A stretch of 64,000 bases of DNA from Rutpela maculata (Eukaryota; Arthropoda; Insecta; Coleoptera; Cerambycidae), in NCBI GenBank assembly GCA_936432065.2, contig OW386293.2, positions 102,569,795 to 102,633,794 of the forward strand, given 5' to 3'. Position 1 is the first letter of the stretch. Each line of letters starts with the position of its first letter. The translations under genes were made by a program, and so were the position numbers. Positions 12,100-23,429 of this stretch are shown in pieces. The notes below the pieces were generated by a model. That model ran no database searches and was not told the origin of the DNA. It saw only the letters and a program-made list of their open reading frames with translations.

Positions 12100-12660
12100 A
12101 AAAACATTGTTCGCCACCTTGTACCGTCGACATCGAGTGCTTTCCGATAGCGGTAGTAGCGGCCCCGTCACCTTGTTTGAACTTTGCATCGGCTGGAGAG
12201 TGTCCAAACGCCGGCGACATATAAATAGATTAAATAAATGGTCGATGACGGATGGGAAGTATCTTAACGGGGTAATGTGATCTCCTAAATGCCTCAGGAA
12301 AATGCGGTGCAAGCCGAGCGGAGATAATGTTGATGGCGGTTGCCAGTTTTCGATTTTATTACACCGTTCGAACAGGTTTTGTTTTTGTTGGACGAGGCTC
12401 TGTAGCGAGCGTTCCCCTTTAAGTCAGCCCCCATTATTCACGATAATATATTTGTGTCGAGGGATGGGTTATTTCCTTACAATGCGCCGAGCAATGTGTT
12501 CGGAAAGGAAAAATAACAAATCGATACCGATGCTGACACTTTAATATCGCTTATGGACGTTCTCGTCAATTATTCAATGTGTACCGTGTTTTATTAATAG
12601 ATCGGTGACGCTCTCGTTAATTCATTGTGTATTGTGTGGATTGCGTAAGCCATTAGACTA
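12100..12660. promoter_or_regulatory. Base-balanced unique island, candidate enhancer
   Basis: About 560 bp of non-repetitive sequence with near-even base use, rich in CG dinucleotides, in otherwise AT-rich TE-filled DNA. Near 12553-12630 a roughly 55-bp motif is doubled (GTTCTCGTCAATTATTCA then GCTCTCGTTAATTCATTG), each with a homeodomain-type AATTA core. The frames at 12052-12312 and 12302-12544 overlap on opposite strands and show no domain. A regulatory role is inferred, not shown. Confidence 0.35.
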
Positions 12661-12889
12661 TTAGGCAAAATAATTAACACACTTCGGTTATTTCTCGAAA
12701 GCTTTCGTATTTATTTGTTTGAGGTACGATTTAGTGTTTACTGATAAGAAATGTAAGCAAACTGAAATGTTGGTAGCGTTTTAAAGTTGATATAGCTTTA
12801 CAAAATAAAACTAAAGTTAATGGTATACGCAGATTTATTTTCCTTTTTGGTCCTTCGAGACAGATTGCTAGTTAATTTCTAAAATCTTA

Positions 12890-13640
12890 GACTCTTAGGG
12901 CTAAATCAAACATCTGAAACTAATACCTTGCTATTTTCCTTAATCTGCAATTTACATATTTGATTGCTTTTACTTCTAACCACTTCAGAAACTTTCATAT
13001 AGATTTCCTCTTTCAATGTACCATTCAGAAAAGCAATTTTCACGTTCATATGATGGACCAATAAACAAGTGATTTGAAAATTCTAGAATAACTCTAACAC
13101 TTAACATTCTAGCAAGGTGCAAGTGTTTCATTGTAAACTACTTACTAGATACTTCTGGCTGAAACCTCGAGCAACAATCGAGCTTTATATTTTGATTGGT
13201 TTCCAGGTGCCTGATTTTCAATTGTGAACACCTATTTATTGTCAATTTTTATTTTAAGGTTTTTGCACTAAAGACCAGGTGTTGTTAAAGATAATAATTC
13301 AATTTCATCTTTAATAGCTGAACTCTGTCATTTCTATTCTGAATTTCCTGACATACGGTGATGGCTTCTTTGATAAACATCCAACTTAAGTTTATGACCT
13401 AATTGTGCATTTCTTTTTAGGGCCCAGTTTTAATTTAGTGCTAAGTATCTAATTTATATAACTTTCTTACCAATTTTGACTGTATGTCAGATGCATCAGT
13501 TTCAGTTCGGAAGTTTTTAAAAGTAACCCCTTGAGAGTCGAGGACGAGCTCGGATTTCAAGAAATTTGTCTCATTGACAATAACATCTCGCACTGTGATA
13601 AATTTCTCAGTTTCCACATTACATGCTTTCCATTTCATTG
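12890..13640 (-). pseudogene. Copia-type retrotransposon pol remnant
   Basis: Reading the minus strand from right to left: NVETEKFITVRDVIVNET (about 13610-13560) matches the integrase-RT linker of Ty1/copia Pol. KYKARL followed, after a one-base shift, by VARGFSQK (about 13185-13155) is the copia RT start. MNVKIAFLNGTLKEEIYMK (13049-12994) is the copia palm block usually MDVKTAFLNG. Stops and shifts lie between them. No LTRs, RNase H or gag are visible, so this is an internal fragment of a dead element. Confidence 0.8.
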
Positions 13641-14050
13641 GACAGATTATTGAGGAGGTGCAATCTCTCATATAGTCAAGTGATCCAGCATGAATTATAT
13701 CTAGTACGATGCTGGTAAATGAAACCAGAACTTTAGGCACTATGCCGTCACTTTTGGGCGGTACACAGGTAAATTGAATTTTCCATCTGAAAGTGCGCTC
13801 TTCAGACAAAATATTTTTGTATGGCATGGTATGTTTGATAGTTCATAAAAAAATAATCACCTAGAACCTACTGCCGTACAAAAATAATGGGACCGGCAGC
13901 CAGGAGAATTTTTCCGAACATTTTCCCAGGCAAATAGGTGATTTGATACTGTACGGCATTTGTACAATTAGATTTGTATGCTTTCATAGATTCCTTATTC
14001 AGCAACGCCGTACATATCTGGTGGTTTCAGGGTGAGAAATCCTGGGCGCA
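13641..14050. other. No independent gene seen
   Basis: The open frame that continues to 13827 on the minus strand probably runs out of the copia frame into noncoding sequence. Some of 13641-13800 could still be decayed integrase. Confidence 0.3.
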
Positions 14051-14700
14051 ACCCCTTCCCCTAGACCCATATGGTGCAAGATGTCCATAGTGCTTAATTC
14101 GTTGTTCATTTTGTCTATTCCAGGTGCAATATTTCTTTTATCTTAAACATTGCTTCTAGCGATTAATCCGTTGATGGTGGCTTGTCCAAAGGCCAGTGGT
14201 CCGTTTCATACATTAATTCTGTTCTTTTTTTTGCCTTCCCTTATTCTTTCAGTTTCTAGTACTATTGTTGCTTTTTCCAATTTTTTTCAGATGTGTGAAA
14301 ATTTGGTTTAACTGTTGTCCTGCTGATTGAGTTTCTATGTTTTGGAACAGTTCCTTGAATTTTTCTCCTCATAACTCCTTTCCACGACTCCTTTCTTTCA
14401 GTGCTTCTTTTAGTCTTTCGTTTATGTTCCGCGTCCGTTGTTATTTGTTTGTGGCGTTCATCTTCTTTAACTGTTCATGTTTATTGGTTCCTTTCTTGTG
14501 CATAGATGAGTTCTCCGCTTTTAAAGTTTTCCTTGTCGTAATTTTGATTTTTGAGATCGTTGATGACCTATTTCTTCTCCTGTGAGTTGTTTTCTGTTTC
14601 CTCGCGGTATTTCTTCTGATATTTTGAGAAATGTTGCAGACATTGTTTGGGGTTTTGTTATTTTCTTTATGTTTTTCCTCTTCTTGTACCATATCGTATT
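14050..14700 (-). pseudogene. Decayed LINE 5' ORF / RT entry region
   Basis: On the minus strand a polar, Lys/Glu-rich stretch is followed by APGIDKMNNEL (about 14150-14110), which resembles the RT entry motif APGID of non-LTR elements. The segment near 14600-14625 (AAATACCGCGAGGAAACAGA on the minus strand) is repeated at 63868-63890. The plus-strand frame at 14337-14585 is a hydrophobic shadow of this strand. Confidence 0.45.
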
Positions 14701-14879
14701 TTGTGGTCGGTATTGACTAAAGAACTAAGTTTTTATCATTTCCAGAATGTTTCAGTCAGTTTCACCCCCTCCCTACTCAGAACTAAAATGTTACAATTTA
14801 AACCTACTTCCACAGCCTTATTTTGCAGCAACTGTATCCGCAGGGGCGATGATTTAAATTGCATTTGGAATTAATTTAC

Positions 14880-15310
14880 CGCATTTTCAGGACAACTAAG
14901 TGATTTAATTGTTTTGTGGGTAAATGCGAAGTCTGCCGTTAAATAACTCAAATTCGACCCCGTCAAACAAAAGCAGTTAGAACAAATATTGATTCAGACC
15001 GAGCGAGGCGAAGTTATTCGCTTGTATGTCATTGAGAGGTGCATTTCGAAGCCATCGAGAGCGTAAATAATGTTACATGACGAGCTTACAGAACGGGATG
15101 CGGGCGAAGATAAGTACTCCGGCGTGCATTAGCAATTCTACAATTCAAACATTTCAGCCATTATCTTGGTTAGCGTAATAGTGTTTGTGTTTTTACATAT
15201 ATGGGATATATGGCGATTTCTATGGCGGTCACGTGCACTATGGCGGACCACGCACATTTCTGTATGTGAATGGAACGTGGGGGCGAGCTCGACTATCACC
15301 TCTCCTATAT
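14880..15310. promoter_or_regulatory. Unique island with three ATGGCG motifs and an E-box
   Basis: Base-balanced non-repetitive DNA. ATGGCG occurs at 15210, 15222 and 15240 (the last two as ATGGCGG), with CACGTG at 15230-15235 between them. ATGGCGG resembles the known YY1/Pho core. The frame at 15185-15469 is not recognisable. It reads as candidate promoter, enhancer or Polycomb-type DNA; the function is inferred. Confidence 0.35.
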
Positions 15311-15491
15311 GAAACCCACCTTTATGCTGTTAAGTATTCAAAAAGAATGTGTAATATCCTAGACGTTATTTATTTGTTGCAAATTTCTCAAGCTTTAACG
15401 GTTTATACGCCCATTTTTCTACTCCTAAATTACCTACTAAGAGAGAACAGCTTGAACTGTTTTTATTAATGTATAATAATGTAACGATATA

Positions 15492-16925
15492 CAGGGTATT
15501 TCAAAAACATCCGCCAAACTGGTCTGGTGGAAATTCATAGATCAACAATGATGACAGAGCTCGGATGGCAGATATCCGGTGAAAGTCAACAACTGAGAAA
15601 AACGGAAAGGGGGGAGAACACATGCAGCTGATCTGTTCTCTGTTAGTCAGTACTATTGACGGGCGATACCGTGATTTTTTATTCACACCGCGAATAGTTA
15701 TAGTTGAAGTATTCTTAATAGTGTGAGGGGTTACGTATGCGGGGCGAGACGAATGAATAGGTCGGCAAATAGATCTCCCGTCTTTACTCCACTTTTACCA
15801 CAGCTTTTACATTAAGTGAGAGAGAAGATACCGGTCATCTGACGTGGCGTGTAGGAAGGCGTAGACTCTGCGTTCTGCAGCCAATGTGTCTCAATGCCTA
15901 GATAGGCGGTAGGTCGATCACTATTGCGATTGCTTGCACTATACGGTGTTTTTTATATCAGCGATTTTAAAGCGTGACGTAATCATGACTTCCGCATACA
16001 TGAAGAAATCGATTAAAATAAATGGATATTTAACATTTAAGATTACATAAATCGCTTGCTCCATGTTTTAATACATATGGTCGAAAGCAAAAGTGGACTC
16101 AAAAGGTCCAAACCGTTATGTGATATTCAAAAGGTAAACTCTTGACAACGGAAAGTCGTGATCACGTTATAGCTTTTTAGCTACTTTAGTGATTTTTGAT
16201 ATCAGTGATTATATCACAGTTAGTGAAATATTGCCCATCACTAGTCAGGACATTGCTTAACGTCGAGACGTATGTAACAGCAGCGTGAATTGTATGGAGC
16301 CAATGGGTCTTTTAAAATATCTGAGTTTAAAGGTTTAGAGGTTATAGTAAATTTGTGGATTCGTATCCCATAATTGCAATTTGACGGTACACGATTGTAC
16401 CGCAGTTGCTATGAGAAAGCAGTTTCGTAGACATATGAAACAAATATTACCAAACACATTTTTCCATAACACCATAAACGAAGTTTGAGAGGCTTTAGTG
16501 ATAGTGACAGACAACGCAATTTTAACTTAAATCTGGTGGAAGTGATGGTTGGATGCAACATACCGATATTCCACTTTTTAGACAACTTTTGGCAAATGTA
16601 TATAGCAAACTGTAAGTCCCATCAGAGTCAACACTCAGAAAATAATATTTATCAGAAGAGTATGATAGTATTGAACAGAATTAGTTTAGTGTTACATCCC
16701 CCAATACCTCTTCGAATGAGTATTTATAATAAATTGACTATCAGCTTTGGAATTTACTAAAAAAATTACAAAATAAGACATTATCGAATACATGCATGAA
16801 AATTTTTACTCGCTGACATGTAACCTGGATCCAATCCTGGCCCCGACGTCATAAATATCTAAATTCCGAGCTCTGAATTAATGAATCTTCGCCAATAAAT
16901 CGGCGGACATTTTTTGAAACCCCTG
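15492..16925. mobile_element. 1.43-kb TA-flanked DNA transposon, non-autonomous
   Basis: The left end CAGGGTATTTCAAAAACATC (from 15492) continues into CGCC. The right end begins GGCGGACATTTTTTGAAA and finishes CCCCTG at 16925. The two are imperfect inverted repeats. TA flanks both (15490-15491 and 16926-16927). The frame at 16485-16760 (91 codons) lies inside but shows no transposase motif. Confidence 0.7.
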
Positions 16926-16927
16926 TA

Positions 16928-17600
16928 TTTAATGGAAGTTATTTAATACAATTAGTTTTGCAAGGAAGGGGATTAGGGTTTTCCCTTATTTGACCAAATG
17001 GCCCCCCTGCGCCAGATTTTCTGAAAACAATATTTACTTTGTTTGATACGCTATAAATAAAATCATATGCGGTAAATGCAATGATCACCCTATGTTACAT
17101 CGTGTTTCGAAGAAACACCATATTATATAAAGAGAAATATAAAGCACTATTTCTACAATAGAGCATGGTCGAAAAGTAAAAGTCGGATGAACTCCTTATC
17201 TATGAAAGTGAAGTATAGTAGTACTCAAACATATGGCCATGATTTATTTAATAAAATCATTAGGTCGGCGTCTTGTCTTAATTGCATAAGTAATACTCAG
17301 GGTAGCGTACTGGGCCTTTTCTTTTACACTCGTATGTTAATATATTCGTCAAATTTCTCTGAGCTAGAAAGAGTAAATTCTGCTTTTGACTCGAGATTAT
17401 GTCAATTTTTAACCTATTTGTAAAAAAGGAGGCTCATTTCTAAATGTTTGCAATATTTTTTGAAGAATGATAGCGAAATAAATCGTTTTCCGATGTTCCA
17501 TGAAAATGAGAATTTCTTTATTTTTGTGTAAAATATTCACCGTGGTATATTCAGTAGTAATACTATAAGTGTTTCGATATCGGCGGGTTATATGTCGATC
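16928..17600. other. No gene seen
   Basis: AT-rich. The frame at 17187-17423 contains the string QGSVLGLFF, faintly like the LINE RT block GVPQGSVLGPLLF, but the context does not continue. It is treated as uncertain LINE debris. Confidence 0.3.
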
Positions 17601-17624
17601 ACTTGATCTACAATAATAATGGAG

Positions 17625-17693
17625 TGTCAGTTTGACAGTTCGAATAAGTTAACCGTGAAGCGGGAGGATTATTCTGTCAAACTGACACGATTT
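17625..17693. repeat. Hairpin with 15-bp perfect stem
   Basis: GTGTCAGTTTGACAG is followed about 36 nt later by CTGTCAAACTGACAC. It could be the relic of a TE end pair or a cruciform. No transcription signal is evident. Confidence 0.5.
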
Positions 17694-18194
17694 GTTATTA
17701 TTCAGGAAATTAAGATACATAACCCGAACATTTTTTCAAAACTAAGGTACTCCCGGCAATACTGGTAAAATATCCGCGCATGTTGGCTCCACCCTTGGCC
17801 TCTTCTCATAATAATACTACTCTACTAAATTACAAAACTGTTTGCTCGATTTGTGTTTATTGACAGAGTTGAAATTCGTCGTCACAATGGTAACGGCATT
17901 CAGTAGTCAAATAAAAATCTTACACTCAACGAATAAGTTAAAGACAGAACAGTTGTTTATTGCGTTGCCTAGTGAAGTTACTCTCTAATAAATCTGTAAA
18001 AAGAGGATAACAAAAATGCGCGTGATCAGTGCGCGCAACGAATTCTATTGGTTGTTTGAATTTGTGAAAGTAATTCAAGATAAATTTTATTAAAGCTTAC
18101 TAAATCAACGTCGATTTGTTACATGTGCCGCTTGACACTCTTGTCAGTACAGTTCATCATTATCCTCCTCATGCAAATTTAATATAGTATACCC

Positions 18195-18275
18195 AGGGGC
18201 GGCTCTAGCTCTTTTGCCGCCCTGGGCGAAATGGCATTTTGCTGCCCCCCTCCCTACACTATAAGCAAAATATAA
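18195..18275. repeat. hAT-like terminus fragment (CAGGGGCGGCTCTAGC)
   Basis: CAGGGGCGGCTCTAGC is a common start of insect hAT-derived repeats, and it is followed by the partly inverted GCCGCCCTGGGCG. The opposite end was not found, so this is a truncated copy. Confidence 0.45.
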
Positions 18276-18567
18276 ATATTCTCTTTTTTATAAGATATAC
18301 TTTAAAATATTCGTATCAAACTAATTCTTTTTGATGGGATAAAAAAATCTAATTCTATGAAGTATTGGTCAATTTTTGATATATGAAATGACAGATGAAT
18401 TAAAGAGTCATAATAATAATATATCCTACGATGTTTTAATACAGGATGGTGATGCGTCATATATGTACTCTCTACTTAAACTTGGTACTCATCGATTAAT
18501 TAATTATTTTAAAGTCTACACAATAATAAATTAACTGTAAAAAAATAAACTCTAACACATCTACAAC

Positions 18568-18812
18568 CAGTGGTGCAGCCAGAAAATTCATTTGGGGGGG
18601 GGGGGGGGAAATAGAACCGGCCTCTCCAGAGGATGAGGAAAACTTTTCAGAAAATTGTTGTAAACGGATGTGTATAGATTCCTCTACTAGATAATACTGC
18701 TATACTACTACTTTGAATACTGCTTTGTACTGATAGAGATTATGCGTCTTTATTTTTGCTTCATAGAGGACGGCTTGGGAGGGGGCATGGCTTCCCCTTG
18801 GCTGCGCCCTTG
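18568..18812. mobile_element. hAT-like MITE with perfect 8-bp target duplication
   Basis: The ends CAGTGGTGCAGCCA (18568) and TTGGCTGCGCCCTTG (to 18812) are imperfect inverted repeats. TCTACAAC is present directly on both sides (18560-18567 and 18813-18820). A long G-run (about 18594-18608) sits inside the left end. There is no coding capacity. Confidence 0.85.
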
Positions 18813-18820
18813 TCTACAAC

Positions 18821-19690
18821 GCAAAGAGGTTAATATTTAGTTGCGGAACGGATCAACAGATTGTTAAAAGTAGCAAATTAGAAACATAACATCTGGCTGG
18901 AATTGAAGACCTCGTTCATTTTTATTACCAAATTAAGGTAAAATAAGGAACTGAATCACAAAATTACTTTCTAATTTAATTATGATTAAGTATAATATTA
19001 GTTTAGTCTGGTTGGTATTGCAAATTGTAATCTATTATTTTTTTCCTAAGAGATAAAAGTTTATTATGGTCTTTGTTGACTTCTACTTTGAACCTAAGCA
19101 CATGTATTAATAGTATCTGAAAGATATAACTAATAGTAATAAGTATTGTGTAAAAGATATATTTATTAAATATAGATAAAATGTGAGTTATACTTAATTC
19201 AAATGTAAACAAGATTGCATTTATGTATTTTTCCTTATTTATATACCTCTTATGCAATGCAATTTGTTTGCAATGCACTTCAAAGCCAAATAATTGCTGT
19301 TTTCCGGCGTGCCCCAAAATTTAGGAAGTCCTTGCTTTGCACGTCATATTTTAATTGTGTTTTAAATTTATTTTGTCGATATAGTTACGTAATTTCTAAC
19401 GAACTCACCAATGTCTATGTTTTCTAGAAATATTATCATACTTTGAGGTTGGGAATCAATAGAAAAATTGGGCGAAGAAAATTTGTGTTTATCTTGGAGT
19501 GAATTTTAGAGTTGTTTAGACAAAACCAACATTTTCTTTAAACAGTGGCTTTATCTAGTTGACTGCTTGGTCGACTAAATACTGTACTATATATAACGCT
19601 CTCTCTTGTGAGGTAAAAATTGGTAGAAAATTTCAATTTAAATTCATTATGTTCATGAAAGTGGCGCAGTTTTTATGGTTTTTTGGTTTA
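18821..19690. other. No gene seen
   Basis: AT-rich DNA. The frame at 19003-19317 is hydrophobic and Ile/Tyr-rich, as expected of AT-rich noncoding sequence. Confidence 0.35.
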
Positions 19691-19692
19691 TC

Positions 19693-20195
19693 TCAATCCT
19701 TATTCCCTAAAATTCTAATAAATAGGCGTCTAAGAATTGTTTTAAAATCATACAGAATATGATTCTTATTTTTCTTCCAGACATGGTTACACAAATACCA
19801 CATTTTTGAGTAATCCAGAAATGTTACAAAAAGCTGAATTTTTGCTGGGACGCTTAGTTGGACTTTGTCAGAGCAATCCTTCCCCCCTAAAAACTGGAAA
19901 TCTACTTTGGAAAAAACAACGCAGTTTCGACTTTTTGTCGGTTGGTCATCATCCTCACTACATTCCATTTGATTGTCTTTAGACTCTTGTTCTTCAGTAC
20001 ACGAACCTTCATCATGGTCACTGTCTGCTGTTTCCGTCTCAGTTTCAATTTTTTCCTTGGTTTTGTCATTTCAATTTCGTTAATTCCTTTTTCTTCTTCG
20101 TCATAATAGATATCAGAACAAAGTAACTCTTTTGCAGCATCCATACGCCTGTCGACATGCTGTTTTGCAGCTAGAAACAATTGAATCAAGAACAA
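19693..20195 (-). pseudogene. Unrecognised acidic ORF remnant, frameshifted
   Basis: Two minus-strand frames overlap (20195-19902 and 19968-19693). The first gives a polar segment with DIYYDEEEKGINEIE. Moving to the second frame near 20060-20040 gives a continuous acidic run (DSDHDEGSCTEEQESKDN) and then a normal-looking globular stretch. This fits one gene broken by a frameshift. It lies just downstream of the TE-protein fragment at 20341-20652 on the same strand and may be another part of that element. The family is not recognised. Confidence 0.4.
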
Positions 20196-20340
20196 TTTGT
20201 GGTACAGTGGACAGTTGATTGAATTGGAAATAAGTTAGTTTGAATTTGCCAACCCCAATTTTGAGGTAAACTCAAACACTGTGCCGTATTTCAATATCAT
20301 TTGCTTAAAGAAATTCCCCTTTGAGCACCGTATAGTGAGA

Positions 20341-20652
20341 TCAAAATATTTTTCCATTTTTCTTCTTCATCTTTAAGAGTTTGGGCTGAGCTGCTGTAAT
20401 ATCTTCTTTCTTCTTCAGCATTTTTGACAGTGCCACGTAATGGAACAAAATGCAATCCTTTAAAACTTCATCCTTGAGACTGTAAGGTGAGTAGAAGGTT
20501 TTTTGGACTTTGCGTCTTCCAGTTTTAACTAAGAATATCTCTGACAGTGGAATTACAGTTATCAACAAGAGTAGGTCAATATGGTCTTCAACAATTGCTG
20601 TAATCTGTCCAAACGTTATTTTTTCAGTTGCTGTGTCAACAAGCATATCCAT
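20341..20652 (-). pseudogene. Fragment of an insect TE-borne protein (GEDVDLLVLLT...GRGKVQ type)
   Basis: The translation contains VEDHIDLLLLITVI, FLVKTGRRKVQ and YSPYSLKDEVLKDCILF. This order matches a widely dispersed uncharacterised mobile-element protein family of insects, in which a segment like GEDVDLLVLLT precedes FFLKPGRGK and a YS..SL block, followed by LHAFSGCDTTSA. The final CDTTSA block is lost here. The match is from memory of the family and no function is established. The 36-kb fragment appears to carry the C-terminal half of the same type of protein. Confidence 0.5.
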
Positions 20653-20659
20653 CTACCTG

Positions 20660-21420
20660 TTTTACTTCAAAGTTGTTTTCCTGAATTTTTTCAGTATGGA
20701 ATTGTTTCGATTACTCGACAAGAATTTACAACATTATACAAGTTATTAACATGTCATTAAAGTTTTGTCATCGTTTCGTTATATTTCTCCAAAATAAATT
20801 TTCTCTTCCTGAATTTTCGGCGGAAAGAGTTGTTGCTCCGGGAAAGAAAATAGTTTTTGTAGAGAATAAATATTACCACATTTTACGTTTAAAATATTTC
20901 CTTGTAAGTGCCACGGTTGAACAACACATTCGTGGAAAAAAATCGAAATAATTTCAAGGTCATATGATGAGGTCAAGCTAAGCGTCTTTGCCAAATTCAG
21001 CTTTGTTATAATTTTTTCTTCTGTTTGCGTCAAAAACGTCTAAAACTCCTAGATCAGAGGGTGCCAAGTGATTTCAACAAAATCATTAGATTTTTGCGAT
21101 CATTACCATATGGCTTAACGAAAAAAAAAAAAAAAAACTCCCAATACACCGACATTTTATAAATTCTCATTGAGACAATGACAGTAATTCACTCTGCTAA
21201 TTGAATCTTGTCTCATTTTGTATGTGTGCAAATGCATTTTTGGACTATAGCCCATTTGTGGCCTAATGTCTTATAGGATTTCGTTCGTCACACCTTATGT
21301 GAATTTTGTAGTGGGCAAACTTATGTGTGCTGAGTAAGTATGGAATTAGTGATATGGTATGGAAATGTTTCGAACGTCACTTAAGAAACAGGTGGCAAAA
21401 GGTGAAATGTGAACATATGT
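20660..21420. other. No gene seen; poly-A tract at about 21121-21137
   Basis: AT-rich sequence with a long A-run near 21121. It may mark the end of a degraded retroelement. No ORF of interest. Confidence 0.35.
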
Positions 21421-21861
21421 TCTCATGCCTATAGATATGGAAGTGCCCCAAGGGAGCATATTTAGCTCTCTATTGTTTGTGATATATATGTCAATGATCT
21501 GTTAAAAATCTTTAAACATTGTAAATATCACTTTTGCTGATGGCACTATAATCTACATTGATGAAAATGATGCTAAAGAGTTGGTGGGAAAAAATAAATT
21601 ACGATTTAGAACTTGTTTATAAATTGTTCTAAACAAATAAATTAAAACTGATTATTACAAAAACAACAAGTATCCTCATAAGTACCCTGCAGAATTTCAA
21701 ATTGTCCAAATATATAAATTTATTATTCAATCTACAAGAAGTAAATTTGTTATTGGTTTCAGAAGTTAAATATCTGAGTTATTGTTGATTGCAATTTAAA
21801 TTTTAAAAGCCATGTGGATTATATATGTAAAGCAATATCTAAAAAAGTCTGTGTTCCTTGA

Positions 21862-22004
21862 TCCTGCGGTAGGGAGCCAACATTGTCGGTACGCTTTGAA
21901 GATAATTGCAATTCCAGCGGACCAGTTCACTTTTACGAATGAGTTCAAAGCATGCCGACAAGGCTGGCTCCCTGCCGCTGGATCGTGTGTAGACCTCTTT
22001 AGAC
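21862..22004 (+). mobile_element. MITE copy 1 (CAGCGG...CCGCTG family)
   Basis: Same unit as the intact copy at 22355-22507, but the left end is degenerate (TCCTGCGGTAGGGAGCC). The right end retains CCTGCCGCTGGATCGTGTGT. It is inserted in the LINE RT region. Confidence 0.65.
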
Positions 22005-22029
22005 GTGTCAGTTGGTACCTATCTATAAA

Positions 22030-22170
22030 GGTCCAGCGGCAGGGACCCGATATTGTCGGTACGCTTTGAAGATAATTGGAATTCCAGCGGACCAGTTGAC
22101 TGTTACGAATGAGTTCAAAGCATGCCGACAAGGCTGGCTCCCTGCCGCTGGATCGTGTGTAGACCCTTTC
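22030..22170 (+). mobile_element. MITE copy 2 (same family)
   Basis: Starts TCCAGCGGCAGGGACCC without the outermost GTCTACACACGA, and ends CCGCTGGATCGTGTGTAGAC. Nearly identical to copy 1 through the middle (AAGATAATTG.AATTCCAGCG). Confidence 0.65.
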
Positions 22171-22354
22171 AATGCAAGAAAACTATATAACTATAAAATA
22201 TTACCCCATTTTAATTATTGTAGCACAATTCTATATATGGCTAATCAGGCCAATCTGGAGCGATTAAAGTAAACCTCGGATTTAACAGGAACTCAAAAAA
22301 TGTCGGCATTTTTGCTCTGCGATGCGGCGCCGACATATTTTGAGTGTCTGTTAA

Positions 22355-22507
22355 AGGGTCTACACACAATCCAGCGGCAGGGAGCCAGCCTTGTCGGCAT
22401 GCTTTGAACTCATTCGTAAAAGTGAACTGGTCCGCTGGAATTCCAATTATCTTCAAAGCGTACCGACAATGTTGGATCCCTGCCGCTGGATCGTGTGTAG
22501 ACACCTT
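22355..22507 (-). mobile_element. Complete MITE copy 3, TTAA context
   Basis: Roughly 50-bp inverted ends: GGGTCTACACACAATCCAGC on the left and GCTGGATCGTGTGTAGACAC on the right, extending inwards to GCTTTGAA / TTCAAAGC. TTAA lies just outside each end (TTAAAGGG and CCTTTAAA), suggesting a piggyBac-like TTAA target. It is inverted relative to copies 1 and 2. A truncated fourth copy starts at about 22507. Confidence 0.7.
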
Positions 22508-23059
22508 TAAAGGGGTCTACAGACGATCCAGCTGCCTATTTGACATGTACATAGCTAAAAGTAATAAATATGATTTAATGGTTAATGGTTAATTACAATA
22601 ATCCAGGAAAACACAATGTTGTAATTAAAGAAGCTAATAATACTTCCATGCATCACTTAATTTTCTATAAAAGAATGAGTATAACCAATTGAGTACCGAT
22701 TTACGTAGAACTGATGAAGTATGCAGACTTTTAATTAATATACTATGTTGTGAATCATATAATTCATATATGAATCATATCTTTTCTATTTACGCTATGT
22801 TTCTATTTTTGTGTGTATACTCTATATATGTATATTAAGGTTTCTAATGTAAAACATGATTGATTGTATAGCCAGGGATTAAATTAACGTATTATCTATC
22901 TATCAGGTCTACGACCCCGTAGATTATAGAATATTTTTTGTTATTTGTAAAACAGGAATATTTTGATATAAAAATGGTAATGACTTAGGTCATATGCGTG
23001 CCCTTGCACATGAAAGATAAACTGAACAGTAACTTTCGAAAATAGAGCATCTATCTCAA

Positions 23060-23350
23060 CAGACCGTAATAAACTCGCTTAAAATTCAGTCTGTGGTTCG
23101 TCGAGTGGGGAAGAGAGAGACAGGACAGACATGTTTATGCTCATAGTCCGTAACTCGATAGTGGAAGTTGCCGAATTCGGCACACAGGGAAATTCAGATA
23201 AGCGTCGTTTCGAATACCATTTGCATACAAAGAGGCTTCCTCCTCGCGCACTCTCTGCACCATGCATTGCAGCAGGCTCGCTATACGGAGCACAAAATAA
23301 AAGACTTTTTCCATAAGGGTCTATAGCCGAAGCATTGACATTATACCTTG
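23060..23350. promoter_or_regulatory. Base-balanced unique island, possible regulatory DNA
   Basis: Non-repetitive, higher-GC stretch between AT-rich blocks. Frames on both strands (23131-23316 plus, 23079-23372 minus) are open but unrecognisable. ATTTGCATAC (23219) resembles an octamer/POU site. The regulatory reading is inference. Confidence 0.25.
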
Positions 23351-23429
23351 CTCCCCTTATATGCAGTGACAAAATAAACTGTGAAAAAATTTCTTAATTT
23401 ATTAATATTGATAAATAATAATTTATTAA

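Larger units (their letters stand above)
21430..22890 (+). mobile_element. Decayed LINE (RT to 3' end), interrupted by MITEs
   Basis: On the plus strand: VPQGSIFSSLLFVIYVNDL (about 21440-21500), a FADGT-like catalytic box (about 21533), VSEVKYLSVIVDCNLNFKSH (about 21755-21815) and, after the inserted repeats, LPHFNYCSTILYMANQ (about 22200-22250). These are palm and thumb blocks of a Jockey/CR1-type RT. The tail ends in a TATC run near 22890. Stops and frameshifts occur throughout. Confidence 0.75.

Noticed and set aside
14337..14585. Hydrophobic 82-codon plus frame (membrane protein)
   Set aside because: Antisense shadow of a Lys/Glu-rich decayed LINE frame.
19003..19317. 104-codon minus frame
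   Set aside because: Ile/Leu/Tyr-rich string expected from AT-rich DNA; no motif and no coding-like neighbours.
21796..22592. Several repeated frames sharing an ACRQGWLPAAGS-type string
   Set aside because: Translations of the MITE copies on both strands, not proteins.
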